From assembly GCF_001280085.1 (NCBI RefSeq), contig NZ_LGED01000208.1:1-64000 (forward strand): a stretch of DNA of 64,000 nucleotides. Direction: 5' to 3'. The translations under genes and the position numbers were made by a program. The notes below the pieces were generated by a model that did not search any database, was not told the origin of the DNA, and saw nothing but the letters and a program-made list of their open reading frames with translations. Origin of the DNA: Saccharothrix sp. NRRL B-16348. Lineage in GTDB: Bacteria > Actinomycetota > Actinomycetes > Mycobacteriales > Pseudonocardiaceae. How positions within the stretch are numbered: the first letter of the stretch is position 1; each line of letters begins with the position of its first letter. Below, piece by piece: positions 18,601 through 26,409 of the stretch.

Positions 18601-18879
18601 GCCGCCCTCGGACTGGGTGACGGCGCCGGCGTCTCCGAGCACCCGGCGCAGGCGGGAAACCAGCGACTGCAACGCGTTCACCGGGTCGGTCGGCAGCTCC
18701 CGCGGCCACAGCGCGCCGACCAGCACACCCGGTTCGACCGGCCGACCGCCGGCGAGCGCCAGCCGTGCGACCAGGCCGCGCAGCCGGGTGCCGGGCACGG
18801 CCACCACGGCATCGCCGCGGCGCACCTCCAGAGCGCCGAGCAACGTCACCCTCAGGCGCGTCTCCTCGGTCCCGTGCAC
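15679..18879 (-). CDS. AfsR/SARP-type regulator with NB-ARC ATPase and TPR
   Basis: The 1066-residue regulator starts at GTG 18879 behind GGGAGGA; a longer in-frame reading runs into the neighbour and is rejected. Order: OmpR-like winged helix (about 5-95), bacterial transcriptional activation domain (100-245), an Ala-Pro linker, an AAA/NB-ARC module with Walker A GPGGAGKT near 291-298 and LLVVDNCEHL as Walker B, then helical TPR-like repeats to the C-terminus. Family members activate specialised-metabolite operons in response to ATP or protein partners. The adjacent minus-strand genes are not obvious pathway targets, so it may act elsewhere. Confidence 0.9.
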   Translation of the reverse strand: MHGTEETRLRVTLLGALEVRRGDAVVAVPGTRLRGLVARLALAGGRPVEPGVLVGALWPRELPTDPVNALQSLVSRLRRVLGDAGAVTQSEGGYRLDVTEDDVDALRFERLAALGRDRLRAGDPRAAAELLGESVALGGEPSVIAEVAPAVATRLVRAAVEAGANLAEAELVLGRADDAATRLSALLAEHPADERVAALLMDALAALGRQAEALDLYERVRETLADRLGADPGAALRERHLRLLRSPAPAPAPAPEPATTLPAALTSFIGRADDLARIDALLTRGRLVTVVGPGGAGKTRLAVEAARRHEYRDGTWLVDLAAVTEPAKAGAAVLAAIGLRGAALYEAGRTRAGAGDLDVLADQLNGRESLLVVDNCEHLVDAVAHLIAALLPRCAGLRVLATSREPLAIDGEALVPLGPLALPGPGDDLDDVRRSASVRLFTERAAAVRPGFDVDERTQADVVRLVRGLDGLPLALELAAARLRTLSLAELATGLSDRFRLLTTGSRAASPRHRTLRAVIAWSWDLLDDDERTVAERVSVLPGGVTSESAAAVCAGTVVLPDELPELLAALVDKSLLHLAPDAGRYRMLETLREYGIERLAERGALGAVRDLAARCLAAVIARAEPLLRGPDQLAALRVISTEYDNALAALRHLCDTGDATAAVALARDLSWYWQMLGRHADAAYWQGEALALPAAGHTLDRDSAEAMLLLNRINARSSLTVEGLHEHESALRALADRLLAHPSLPGVTGVLAAITLHFLREHEASLALVDRIVDGPDVWLSGLARLFRASFAENEGDLDQVRVDVAAALDAFGRTGDRWGVASALPLRALLRQYDGDLDGALADLREAKAQAREFGSLSLADETFLDVRRIELHLRRGEDALVRAALDAVRERAERSASPELVVIVTALEAGTWLRLGDPDRAQARIEAAEARLAGEPSIGGDHGQAIVSSTRASLCVRRGDAEGADVALARAYAAALKSRDLPIMALVAVAGAELAELRGRHRDVARLLGAAARLRGAHDRTDRRIRALVTSGRTALGEDVFAAAYQDGWRLDGKTASLQVAPA
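18115..18143. repeat. Hexanucleotide repeat (GGGTGC)x4+ inside AfsR gene
   Basis: Four perfect GGGTGC copies plus a partial fifth encode the Ala-Pro linker between the activation domain and the ATPase of the AfsR-type regulator. Copy-number change would alter linker length without a frameshift. Confidence 0.85.
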
Positions 18880-18941
18880 CGCCCGATCCTCCCGCGTGCG
18901 GCCCGCAAGCCCCAAACCCGCCATCCGCTTCTGCCGATGGT

Positions 18942-20120
18942 TCATCCCTCCTGGGGTGTCGTGGCCTGCGGTGGCGGTAATCGCAGCCCGGCGGGGGTCG
19001 GGGTGCCGGACGGCCACAGCTCGGGCGTCGTGGGTGGTTGTGCCGGATCGATCCTCGACAGGTCGACGACGCCCCCGCTGAACCTGGCGCCGTTGAGTGC
19101 GATGCCGCCCTCCACGAACCGGGCGCCGTCGAACGAGACGGTGCCGCCGGCGAACGTCGCACCGGCGAACGACAACTGCCCGATGATCGTGGCCTCGGTG
19201 AAGGTGACGATGCCCGCGCCGGCGAACGTCGCACCGGCGAAGTCGCCGCCGTCGAAAACGGCGCCGGTGAAGTCGAAGTCGTGGCCGCGCCAGGTGCGCG
19301 GGTCGTGGTCGGGCAGGTGGAGGTTGTCCCGGATGAGCCGGACGACGGCGAGCCGGACTTGCCGCTCCTGGCCCGGGTCCCGGCTCACGGTCGCCGGGTC
19401 GCCCCTGTCGGGGAGCAGATCGTGCATCGCGGGCGCGTAGGGCTGTCGCAGGTAGGCGCACAGCACGTCGATGCAGCCCTGGCGTCCCTCGGGCGCGTCA
19501 TTGGCCAGGGCCGCGAGCGCGTAGACGCCGGCGGTGCGGACCGCGGCGTCGGGCGCTCCGAGCAGCTCGGCGGCCTTCCCGAAGCGATCGAGCAGCACCT
19601 TGGCGTCCTCGCGGTAGGCCTCCACCTCGTTGAGGCGTTGCCGCCGGTAGGCGACGGCCAACGCCACCACCGCCCCGACACCGCCCACGACCGCCAGCAC
19701 GACCTTCACCGCGTCCAGCCGGTCCCGGACACTCCACCCCGACGCGCCGGGCGGCCCTCCCAGCACGCCCCACAACAGCAGACCCACGACACCGGTCACC
19801 ACCACAGCCGCCCCCAGCAGCAGCGCCACGTGGAACGACAGCGGAATCCGAGGTGCACGCGGTCGACGCCCGAGCGTCATCGTCACCGTCCGACGTCGGC
19901 CACCCACGACCAGCGCCACGGCCACCAGCGTCAGCACCACCGCCGGCCAGAACCGACCGGCAGACCGTGCCGCCGACACCGCCACCTGCACCCACCAACC
20001 CGGCGCCACACTCACCGCGGCAGCGACCAACAGCACCACCGCCGACCACCGCCGCACCCGCGACGCCCGCGGAGACCCGACCACCGCACGACTCACCTGC
20101 AACGAGTTCATGCCCGCCAT
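18942..20120 (-). CDS. Pentapeptide-repeat membrane protein
   Basis: The 392-residue protein has three to four transmembrane helices in the first 160 residues. A helical region follows (AYREDAKVLLDRFGKAAELLG; repeats of AVRTAGVYALAALA), then C-terminal pentapeptide repeats of the A(D/N)LXX-like type (FTGAVFDGGDFAGATFAG, LSFAGATFAGG) over roughly 285-360. Such repeats form a right-handed quadrilateral beta-helix. ATG 20120 is chosen; TTG 20150 is an in-frame alternative. It is co-directional with the flanking helicase and AfsR genes. Function is unknown. Confidence 0.75.
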   Translation of the reverse strand: MAGMNSLQVSRAVVGSPRASRVRRWSAVVLLVAAAVSVAPGWWVQVAVSAARSAGRFWPAVVLTLVAVALVVGGRRRTVTMTLGRRPRAPRIPLSFHVALLLGAAVVVTGVVGLLLWGVLGGPPGASGWSVRDRLDAVKVVLAVVGGVGAVVALAVAYRRQRLNEVEAYREDAKVLLDRFGKAAELLGAPDAAVRTAGVYALAALANDAPEGRQGCIDVLCAYLRQPYAPAMHDLLPDRGDPATVSRDPGQERQVRLAVVRLIRDNLHLPDHDPRTWRGHDFDFTGAVFDGGDFAGATFAGAGIVTFTEATIIGQLSFAGATFAGGTVSFDGARFVEGGIALNGARFSGGVVDLSRIDPAQPPTTPELWPSGTPTPAGLRLPPPQATTPQEG

Positions 20121-20179
20121 CGTCGACCACCGACGCCAACGCTGACGCAACTCGGCGGCGTTCGGCAGGTGTCCAGACC

Positions 20180-22321
20180 CTAGAGACCAAGGCGCTGCTT
20201 CTCGGCCTGCACCACCCGTTGCTCCACCGACACCGCCGAGTCCAGTGCGCTCGCGTGCGAGTGCTTCGTGTCGCTCTCACGCGCGTAGTGGTCGAACAGC
20301 AGGGTCTTGTGGTCGCGGATCTCCTGCACCCGCGCGTCCACGCTGTCCTTCACCAGCAACCGGTGCACGTGGACCTTGCGGACCTGGCCCATCCGGTGAC
20401 AACGGGCGATCGCCTGGTCCTCCGTGCTCGGCTTCCACTGCGGCTCGGCGATGATCACCACGGACGCGGCCTGGATGTTGAGGCCCACGCCGCCCGCCTC
20501 GATCTGGGCCACCAGCACCGCGTGGTCCTCGCACGCCGTGAACGCGTCCACCAGTTGTTGACGGCCCTGCGCCGACGTCGCGCCGGTCAGGGGACCGAAG
20601 ACTTCGAGGTGGTCGGCGACCGCGTCCAGCACGTCGTGGAAGTACGAGAACACCACGACCTTCCAGCCGTTGTCCCTCGACTCCTCGATGATCTCCAGCA
20701 GCCGCTCCAGCTTCGCCGAACCGCGGGGCGTGCCCGGCGCGTAGGCGGCACGGCGCATCGCCATCAGGTTGCCCTCGCGCACCGCGTCGAGGTACGCACC
20801 CCGGTCCTGCTTGCCGAACTCGACCCAGTCCTCCACCTCCAGCAGCTCCGGCAACTCCCCCAGCACGTCCTCCTGGTTGCGCCGCAGGTACACCGGTGCG
20901 ACAACGCGGCGGAAGGCCTTGGCCCCCACCACGGCGTCAGTGGCGCCCGTGCGGGCCGCGACGCTCGGCTGGAGGTAGGAGACCAGGTTGCGGAACTCCT
21001 CGACGCGGTTCTCCATCGGCGTGCCGGTGAGGAGCACTGCCCGCTCCGCGCGCTGCACGATCGTGTTGACCGCCTGTGAGCGCTGCGTGTCCGGGTTCTT
21101 CACGTAGTGCGCCTCGTCGACCACGACCAGCGCCGGGCGGAACCTCTTCGGCAGCACGAGTTTCGGCAACGTGCCGAACGTCGTCACGCCGACGCCGCCC
21201 TGCGCCAACCACTTGTCGACCGCGCCGTCACGGCCCGCACCGTGCATCCGGTGGGGCACGAGGTCGCTGTGCCTGGCGATCTCGTTGACCCAGTTGACGA
21301 CGACGCTCGCCGGGCAGACCACCAGGAATCCACGCCGTCCACCGGCGGCGAGGGCGGCCATCACCGCGATGGCCTCGATCGTCTTGCCCAGTCCCATCTC
21401 GTCGCCGATGATGACGCGCTTGCGGGCCAGCGCGAACTTGGCGCCGAACACCTGGTAGCCGCGCAGCGACACCTTCAGCAGGCTGGTGTCCAGTGTGGTC
21501 GCGTCGACCTCGTGCTCGATGTCTGCTGGGACGAAACCCTTGGCGGCACTGCGGTCCGGCATCGCGTCCGCACCGGCGAGGTCGGCGAGGAGCGTGTTGT
21601 AGGCGGCCGCGTCGAGCTCGTAGTCGCGCCACAGCGCGCGGTGATCCAGGTCCGGCACGCGCAGCTGCGTGCTCACCGCGTGCAACGCGGCCACGTCACG
21701 ACTGGCCAGCAGGGACTCGAGCCGGTCGAGCGACTCGATGGCGGCCTGCCGGTTCTTCCGCGACGAGAAGAACATCCGCACCCGGCTCCAGGCACGGGAC
21801 GCGGCGCGCACGTCGGCGTCGACCCTGGCCAGCACGTCTCCGAGCGGCTCGCGCAGCGGACCGACGAGCTGGTTCGCCCTGCGCAGCTTGGACATCAGCT
21901 GCAGCAGCTCGGTCTGGGCGCGGTCGGCGCGGTCGGGGTTCAGCCGGACAGTCGTGTCGCGCGCGACACCGTCGACGACGGCGCGGGCGACCCGCACGAT
22001 CTGCTCGGCGGACTGCCTGCCGACCCCGGGCACGCCGTCGAGCTGTTCCGGGCGCGCCTCGGCGACGTCGGCCACGGTCCGGTACCCGGCCGCCTTCAGC
22101 TTGCTCAGCCGCAGGTTCGCCTTCGTGTCCCGGAGCTTGTCCACCGGCATGGCGCGGAGCTGGTCGGCCACCAGCGAGTCCCGGACCTCCTGGTACTTCG
22201 CGGCGCCGAGCGCCAGCAACCGATCCGGTTCCGCGCGCACCCCGGCCGCCTCGGCGCGGAACGCCTTCGCTGCGGCCAGCACCGCGCGAGCGGGCCTACC
22301 GACCTTCGACGAGTCGTCCAC
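20180..22321 (-). CDS. SNF2-family DNA helicase/translocase
   Basis: The 713-residue protein starts at GTG 22321 after GGAAGGA. An N-terminal region holds a helix-hairpin-helix-like motif (LDGVPGVGRQSAEQIVRVA, about 93-111). The Swi2/Snf2 motor follows: Walker A GDEMGLGKTIEA near 305, DEAH box VVDEAHYVK near 401, LLTGTPMEN as motif III, and motif VI IARCHRMGQVRKVHVHRL. It remodels or translocates on DNA, and family members act in repair and defence. No methylase or nuclease partner is adjacent, so a housekeeping or stress-repair role is more likely than restriction. Confidence 0.88.
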   Translation of the reverse strand: MDDSSKVGRPARAVLAAAKAFRAEAAGVRAEPDRLLALGAAKYQEVRDSLVADQLRAMPVDKLRDTKANLRLSKLKAAGYRTVADVAEARPEQLDGVPGVGRQSAEQIVRVARAVVDGVARDTTVRLNPDRADRAQTELLQLMSKLRRANQLVGPLREPLGDVLARVDADVRAASRAWSRVRMFFSSRKNRQAAIESLDRLESLLASRDVAALHAVSTQLRVPDLDHRALWRDYELDAAAYNTLLADLAGADAMPDRSAAKGFVPADIEHEVDATTLDTSLLKVSLRGYQVFGAKFALARKRVIIGDEMGLGKTIEAIAVMAALAAGGRRGFLVVCPASVVVNWVNEIARHSDLVPHRMHGAGRDGAVDKWLAQGGVGVTTFGTLPKLVLPKRFRPALVVVDEAHYVKNPDTQRSQAVNTIVQRAERAVLLTGTPMENRVEEFRNLVSYLQPSVAARTGATDAVVGAKAFRRVVAPVYLRRNQEDVLGELPELLEVEDWVEFGKQDRGAYLDAVREGNLMAMRRAAYAPGTPRGSAKLERLLEIIEESRDNGWKVVVFSYFHDVLDAVADHLEVFGPLTGATSAQGRQQLVDAFTACEDHAVLVAQIEAGGVGLNIQAASVVIIAEPQWKPSTEDQAIARCHRMGQVRKVHVHRLLVKDSVDARVQEIRDHKTLLFDHYARESDTKHSHASALDSAVSVEQRVVQAEKQRLGL

Positions 22322-22482
22322 CCGTGTCCTTCCGTCAGGCGGTCCGAGAGTACCGAACCAGGAGCGGGCGTTCCGGCTGCGGCTGTCGGCCGACGTGCGG
22401 CGGACGACATGGCGATGAGGTCATGCCAATGGCCGTACCAGTACGGGTACGACGTGAAGACCTCCCGGGGTGGTTGCGGTGA

Positions 22483-23430
22483 TCAGGCGCGGGCGTAGCG
22501 TTCGGCGAGGGTGCGCAGCAGTGGCCTGAGTTCGCTGGGCGACTCGACGGTGAAGTCCATGCCCAGCATGCCGATGTAGGCGGCGATCGTGTCGAGTGAG
22601 TCGGCGCCGGTGACGAGGACCGAGGTGGTGTCGGTGACCGTCTCGACCACGCCGACGGCCGGGTGGATCCGGTCGAGGACGGCCTGGGCCGGTGCGTCGA
22701 CCCGCAGGCGTGCGTGCACCTGCCAGCCGCTGGACGCGACCCGGCGCATGGTGAAGCTCGTGTAGTCGTCGTCGGGGAGGGCGGTGGGGGCGAACCGGCG
22801 GTGGGTGCGCATGCGTGGCGTGATCCAGTCCGCCCGGTAGACGTCCCACTCGCCGCTGGACGGGTCGCGGGCCACGAGGTACCAGCGCCGCTTCCAGGCG
22901 AGCAGGCGGTAGGGCTCGACGAGGAGCGAGGTGTCGCGGTAGTCGAAGCGGAACCACTCGACGTCGTGGATCGCGGTCGCGATGGTGCGCAGCACGGCGG
23001 GGTCGACCTCGGGGTCCGGTGCGTCGGTGTCGGTGTTCTCCGGCGCGTGGTCGACGACCGAGGCCAGCGCCTCCACCGTCGGCCGCAGGCGTGGCGGCAG
23101 GACCTGTTCGAGCTTGGCCAGCGCGCGGGCGCTGGAGGTCTCGAGCCCGGCGATGCCGCGGCCGGCGCGCAACCCGATCGCCACGGCCACCGCCTCCTCG
23201 TCGTCCAGGAGCAGCGGGGGGAGCTTGCCGCCCGCTCCGAGCCGGTAGCCGCCCGTCGCGCCGCGGGTGGCCTCGACGGGGTAGTCGAGCGTGCGGAGGC
23301 GCTCCACGTCGTTGCGGATGGTGCGCGTCGTGACGCCCAGTCGGTCGGCGAGTTCGGTGCCGCTCCACGACGGGCGCGACTGGAACAACCCCAGGAGCGC
23401 GAGGAGTCGCGCCGATGTGTCCGCGGTCAC
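22483..23430 (-). CDS. WYL-domain HTH transcriptional regulator (YafY-type)
   Basis: The 315-residue protein starts at GTG 23430 behind CGGAGG. An HTH_11 domain (about 5-60: LFQSRPSWSGTELADRLGVTTRTIRNDVERL) is followed by a WYL domain (about 135-220, including the RRWYLVA stretch) and a WCX-like C-terminus. WYL proteins sense nucleotide or nucleic-acid signals. It is divergent from the epoxide hydrolase, with a TATAGGAA-N7-TTCCTATA operator in the 60-bp gap, so autoregulation and control of the hydrolase are likely. Confidence 0.88.
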   Translation of the reverse strand: MTADTSARLLALLGLFQSRPSWSGTELADRLGVTTRTIRNDVERLRTLDYPVEATRGATGGYRLGAGGKLPPLLLDDEEAVAVAIGLRAGRGIAGLETSSARALAKLEQVLPPRLRPTVEALASVVDHAPENTDTDAPDPEVDPAVLRTIATAIHDVEWFRFDYRDTSLLVEPYRLLAWKRRWYLVARDPSSGEWDVYRADWITPRMRTHRRFAPTALPDDDYTSFTMRRVASSGWQVHARLRVDAPAQAVLDRIHPAVGVVETVTDTTSVLVTGADSLDTIAAYIGMLGMDFTVESPSELRPLLRTLAERYARA

Positions 23431-23447
23431 TGCGACCACCTCCGTCT

Positions 23448-23470
23448 TATAGGAACGATCCTTTCCTATA
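23448..23470. promoter_or_regulatory. Operator TATAGGAA-N7-TTCCTATA between WYL regulator and hydrolase
   Basis: A perfect 8-bp inverted repeat occupies the short divergent promoter and lies 20 bp before the hydrolase ATG. It is the obvious binding site for the WYL regulator. Confidence 0.7.
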
Positions 23471-23490
23471 GGCACTCTAACGTCTGTGTC

Positions 23491-24624
23491 ATGACGAACA
23501 CGGAGATCCACCCCTTCCGCATCGAGGTCACGCAGGCCGAGCTGGACGACCTGACCGGTCGCCTCGACCGCACCCGCCTGCCGCAGCCGGCGCCGGGCGA
23601 CACCTGGGAGCACGGCACCCCCAACCACTACCTGCGGGAGGCCGTGACGGCGTGGCGCGCGTTCGACTGGCGCGCCGCCGAGGAGCGCGTCAACGCCCAC
23701 CCGCACTTCATCACCGAGATCGACAACCAGCCGATCCACTTCATCCACGTCGAGTCGCCGCACGAGGGCGCGACGCCGCTGCTGCTCGCGCACACCTACC
23801 CCGGCTCGTCGGTCGACTACCTCGACCTGATCGGCAGGCTCACCGACCCCGTCGCCCACGGCGGCCGCGCCGAGGACGCGTTCCACGTCGTCGTGCCGGA
23901 CGCACCCGGCTTCGGCTTCTCCAACCCGGTCACCGAACCGGGCTGGACCACCGCCCGCGTGGCCCGCGCCTACGACACCCTCATGCGCAGGCTCGGTTAC
24001 CAGCGCTACGGCGTCCACGGCTCCGACCACGGCGCGATGGTCGCCCGCGAACTCGGCGTCCTCGCCCCGGAGGGTTTCCTCGGGTTGCACGTGCTGCAAC
24101 TGTTCTCCTTCCCGTCGGGCGACCCCGCGGAGTTCGAACGGCTCGAACCGCAGGACTACGCCGGCCTGGAGCACATGCAGTGGTTCCAGAAGGTCGGTGG
24201 CTACAACACCATGAACGCCAGCAGGCCGCAGACGGTCGCGGCCGGGCTCAGCGACTCACCGATCGGGATGCTCGCCTACAGCGAGCTGTTCAACTCCTTC
24301 GGCAACGGCACGTCCCTGGTGCCGCTGGAGACCATCCTCACCGAGGTGTCCGTCAACTGGTTCGCCAACGCCGCCGCGGGCATGGCCCGGTCCTACTTCG
24401 ACAACGCGGCCGCCCCCGCCGACGAGCCCGCCCCGGTGAACGCCGCCCCGACCGGCGTGGCCGTGTTCGCCGACGACTTCCAGACCATCAAGGTGTTCGC
24501 GGAACGGGACAACTCCAACATCGTGCACTGGAGCCGTTTCGAGAAGGGCGGCCACTTCGCCGCGCTCGAGGTCCCGGAGATCGTGGTGGACGACATCCGG
24601 ACGTTCTTCACCGCACTGCGGTGA
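23491..24624 (+). CDS. Epoxide hydrolase (EHN-domain alpha/beta hydrolase)
   Basis: The 377-residue protein has the EHN lid domain at the N-terminus (HPFRIEVTQAELDDLTGRLDRTRLP) and an alpha/beta hydrolase core. The nucleophile Asp is in HGSDHGAMVA (Asp179), the oxyanion motif is HTYPGSS, and the catalytic His is in KGGHFAALE (His355). The family adds water to epoxides through an ester intermediate. The usual GGDWG nucleophile elbow is GSDHG here, so substrate range may differ. No ribosome site precedes ATG 23491, so a leaderless message is possible. The divergent WYL regulator probably controls it. Confidence 0.87.
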   Translation: MTNTEIHPFRIEVTQAELDDLTGRLDRTRLPQPAPGDTWEHGTPNHYLREAVTAWRAFDWRAAEERVNAHPHFITEIDNQPIHFIHVESPHEGATPLLLAHTYPGSSVDYLDLIGRLTDPVAHGGRAEDAFHVVVPDAPGFGFSNPVTEPGWTTARVARAYDTLMRRLGYQRYGVHGSDHGAMVARELGVLAPEGFLGLHVLQLFSFPSGDPAEFERLEPQDYAGLEHMQWFQKVGGYNTMNASRPQTVAAGLSDSPIGMLAYSELFNSFGNGTSLVPLETILTEVSVNWFANAAAGMARSYFDNAAAPADEPAPVNAAPTGVAVFADDFQTIKVFAERDNSNIVHWSRFEKGGHFAALEVPEIVVDDIRTFFTALR

Positions 24625-24635
24625 CCTCCCGACAA

Positions 24636-24676
24636 CGGCCACCCCCGGTCCGCGACAGGCGGAGCGGGGGTGGCCG
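24636..24676. terminator. Bidirectional terminator between convergent genes
   Basis: An 11-bp perfect outer stem (CGGCCACCCCC with GGGGGTGGCCG) continues inward through TCCGC/GCGGA to a 5-nt loop. It lies 12 bp after the epoxide hydrolase stop and faces the end of the ketopantoate reductase gene. Confidence 0.8.
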
Positions 24677-24710
24677 CGACGGACCATCGGGACCGACGAC
24701 ATCGGTGAAT

Positions 24711-25676
24711 TCAGACTCGACCAGTCCCCTCACGGGCGAAGTGCGGTTCCGCCGCTTCCAGGCGTGGTACCGATATGCCCAGCCGTCGTGCTTCGGCCAG
24801 GACGTCCCTGCAGACCTCGCGCGGCTCTTCGGCGTCGGGGTCGTCGTGCGCCGCGAGACTCACACGCGCGACCGGGACATGAGCGGTCAGCCAGGCGAGC
24901 GCGGGGGCCGTCAGCCAGGTGGGCGCCCGGAACGGCAGCACACCGCCCCGGTGACGTCGCAGGTCGATGCCGCGTGCCTGGAGGAGCGGCAGCAGCTCCC
25001 GGCCGGTCAGCAGCCCTTCGCGCAGGTCGCCCCGCGCCCCGACCAGCTTGGACAGGGAACCCAGCCGCAGGCCCTGGGAGAGCACGCCGGCGTCCGACAC
25101 GAAATGGACCCACAGCCAGCCGCGGAAGTCAGGCCTCTCCTTGATCCGGAGCCCGGCCTCGCGAAACGCCTCGCGCACGGCCCGCTCCCGGTCGGTTGGG
25201 GGCCGGCCGAGGGTGCCGAAGATGACCGACGGCAGCAGCGCCCCGTGGAGCACGCCGTCCGCGCCGAAACCGCCACCGGCCTGGGGAAAGCCCCAGGCGA
25301 TCCGGTCGAGCGGGAGGTCGCCGATCGCGGCCTGCGGCTCGGCCCAGACGTTGCCGAAGACCAGCACCGTGGCCTGGCCGACCCGCGAGGTCAGGAAGGC
25401 CGTCGCCTCCGCGAGGCGGTGGTGCGACACGCTGAGCACGATCAGGTCGAAGTCGTGGCCCGGCTCCAGCGCCTCGCGATAACGCACCGGCCACTTCTCG
25501 ACGACGTGCTGCCCCCACACCCGCCGCCGCGTGTCGAACAGGTCGAGGTCCACCGCGTCCCCGTACGTCGCCGCGCGGCCGGGCCGGACGTAGAACTCGA
25601 CGTCGTGCCCGGCCCGTTCCAGGGCCCAGCCGTAGATGGTGGCGATCACGCCCCGGCCGAACATCAGGATCTTCAC
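24711..25676 (-). CDS. Ketopantoate reductase family (ApbA/PanE-like)
   Basis: The 321-residue protein starts at GTG 25676 with GAGG six bases upstream. The N-terminal Rossmann domain begins MKILMFGRGVIATIYGWAL and continues into FDLIVLSVSHHRLAEA. The C-terminal helical ApbA-like domain includes GWLWVHFVSDAGVLSQ. The true PanE GxGxxG motif is modified to GRGVIA, so activity on ketopantoate is uncertain. A divergent TetR gene and two operator copies suggest inducible expression, unlike housekeeping panE. It is probably a specialised NADP-dependent reductase. Confidence 0.78.
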   Translation of the reverse strand: MKILMFGRGVIATIYGWALERAGHDVEFYVRPGRAATYGDAVDLDLFDTRRRVWGQHVVEKWPVRYREALEPGHDFDLIVLSVSHHRLAEATAFLTSRVGQATVLVFGNVWAEPQAAIGDLPLDRIAWGFPQAGGGFGADGVLHGALLPSVIFGTLGRPPTDRERAVREAFREAGLRIKERPDFRGWLWVHFVSDAGVLSQGLRLGSLSKLVGARGDLREGLLTGRELLPLLQARGIDLRRHRGGVLPFRAPTWLTAPALAWLTAHVPVARVSLAAHDDPDAEEPREVCRDVLAEARRLGISVPRLEAAEPHFAREGTGRV

Positions 25677-25702
25677 GTGGCACCTCGTGGGATAGGATCG
25701 AT

Positions 25703-25719
25703 GTGGAGATCATCTCCAC
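25703..25719. promoter_or_regulatory. TetR operator copy 1
   Basis: GTGGAGAT-C-ATCTCCAC is a perfect 8-bp inverted repeat in the divergent ketopantoate reductase/tetR promoter. It shares its TGGAGA/TCTCCA core with copy 2, 26 bp away. Confidence 0.7.
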
Positions 25720-25728
25720 TTTCAAAAT

Positions 25729-25745
25729 ATGGAGACCATCTCCAT
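25729..25745. promoter_or_regulatory. TetR operator copy 2
   Basis: ATGGAGA-CCA-TCTCCAT is a perfect 7-bp inverted repeat. The two copies are 26 bp centre to centre, near 2.5 helical turns, and cover both probable promoters. Confidence 0.7.
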
Positions 25746-25765
25746 TTGTCAACGCGAGGGAGCGC

Positions 25766-26344
25766 ATGACCGCCGACAAGCCATTGCGTGCCGACGCCCG
25801 GCGCAAGCGCGAGGCCCTGCTCGCCACCGCCAGGGAAGTCTTCGACGCCGGCGACTTCTTCGACCTGCGCTTCGATGACTTCGCCCGCCTGGCCGGGGTG
25901 GGCACCGGCACGCTGTACCGCCACTTCCCCACCCGGGAGGCCTTGGCCGAGGCGGTCTACCACGGAGAAGTCGCCACGCTGTGCGACCGCGCCCGCCAAC
26001 TCCAGGCCACGCTGCCAGCAGCGGAGGCCTTGGCGACCTTCCTACGCGACATGGTCGACCACATAGCCGCCCACCAGGGCCTGGCCCGGACGCTGGCCAC
26101 GCTCATGGCCACCCGCTCGGGTGCCCTCGCCGAGGGCAGCCGGGCGCTGGAGCAAGCTGTCACCGACCTGGTGGCCGCCGCCGTGCAGGACGGCACCGTG
26201 CGCGACGACGTGGACGCCGGTGCCGTGATGATGGCCCTGCACGGCATCGGCGCGGCCCACGACCGCCCCAACTGGCGGGCCGAGGCCGACGCCGTCATCA
26301 CCCTCGTACTGGACGGGCTACACAGCCCGCACGCAGACCGATAG
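25766..26344 (+). CDS. TetR-family repressor
   Basis: The 192-residue protein starts at ATG 25766 with GAGGGAG just upstream. The TetR helix-turn-helix spans about 12-58 (KREALLATAREVFDAGDFF, VGTGTLYRHFPTREALAEAVY), followed by a C-terminal ligand-binding domain. It faces the ketopantoate-reductase-like gene across two operator copies and most likely represses both. The ligand is unknown. Confidence 0.88.
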   Translation: MTADKPLRADARRKREALLATAREVFDAGDFFDLRFDDFARLAGVGTGTLYRHFPTREALAEAVYHGEVATLCDRARQLQATLPAAEALATFLRDMVDHIAAHQGLARTLATLMATRSGALAEGSRALEQAVTDLVAAAVQDGTVRDDVDAGAVMMALHGIGAAHDRPNWRAEADAVITLVLDGLHSPHADR

Positions 26345-26409
26345 CCGCACGATGCACGCCTTGCAGTCGGTGCAGCAGCGGTACTCGGGGTTGACCGAGG
26401 CGGTGCGCA

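Noticed and set aside
18880..19461. Longer N-terminus for the first AfsR-type regulator
   Set aside because: The extension lies in the coding region of the pentapeptide-repeat gene in another frame; GTG 18879 has a GGGAGGA site and gives the expected winged-helix start.
20180..22321. SNF2 helicase considered as part of a restriction or DISARM-like defence island
   Set aside because: No methyltransferase, nuclease or DUF1998 partner is adjacent; neighbours are an AfsR regulator and a pentapeptide protein.
23431..24174. Longer N-terminus for the WYL regulator reading into the epoxide hydrolase
   Set aside because: It is an antisense shadow of the hydrolase; GTG 23430 with CGGAGG is the natural start.
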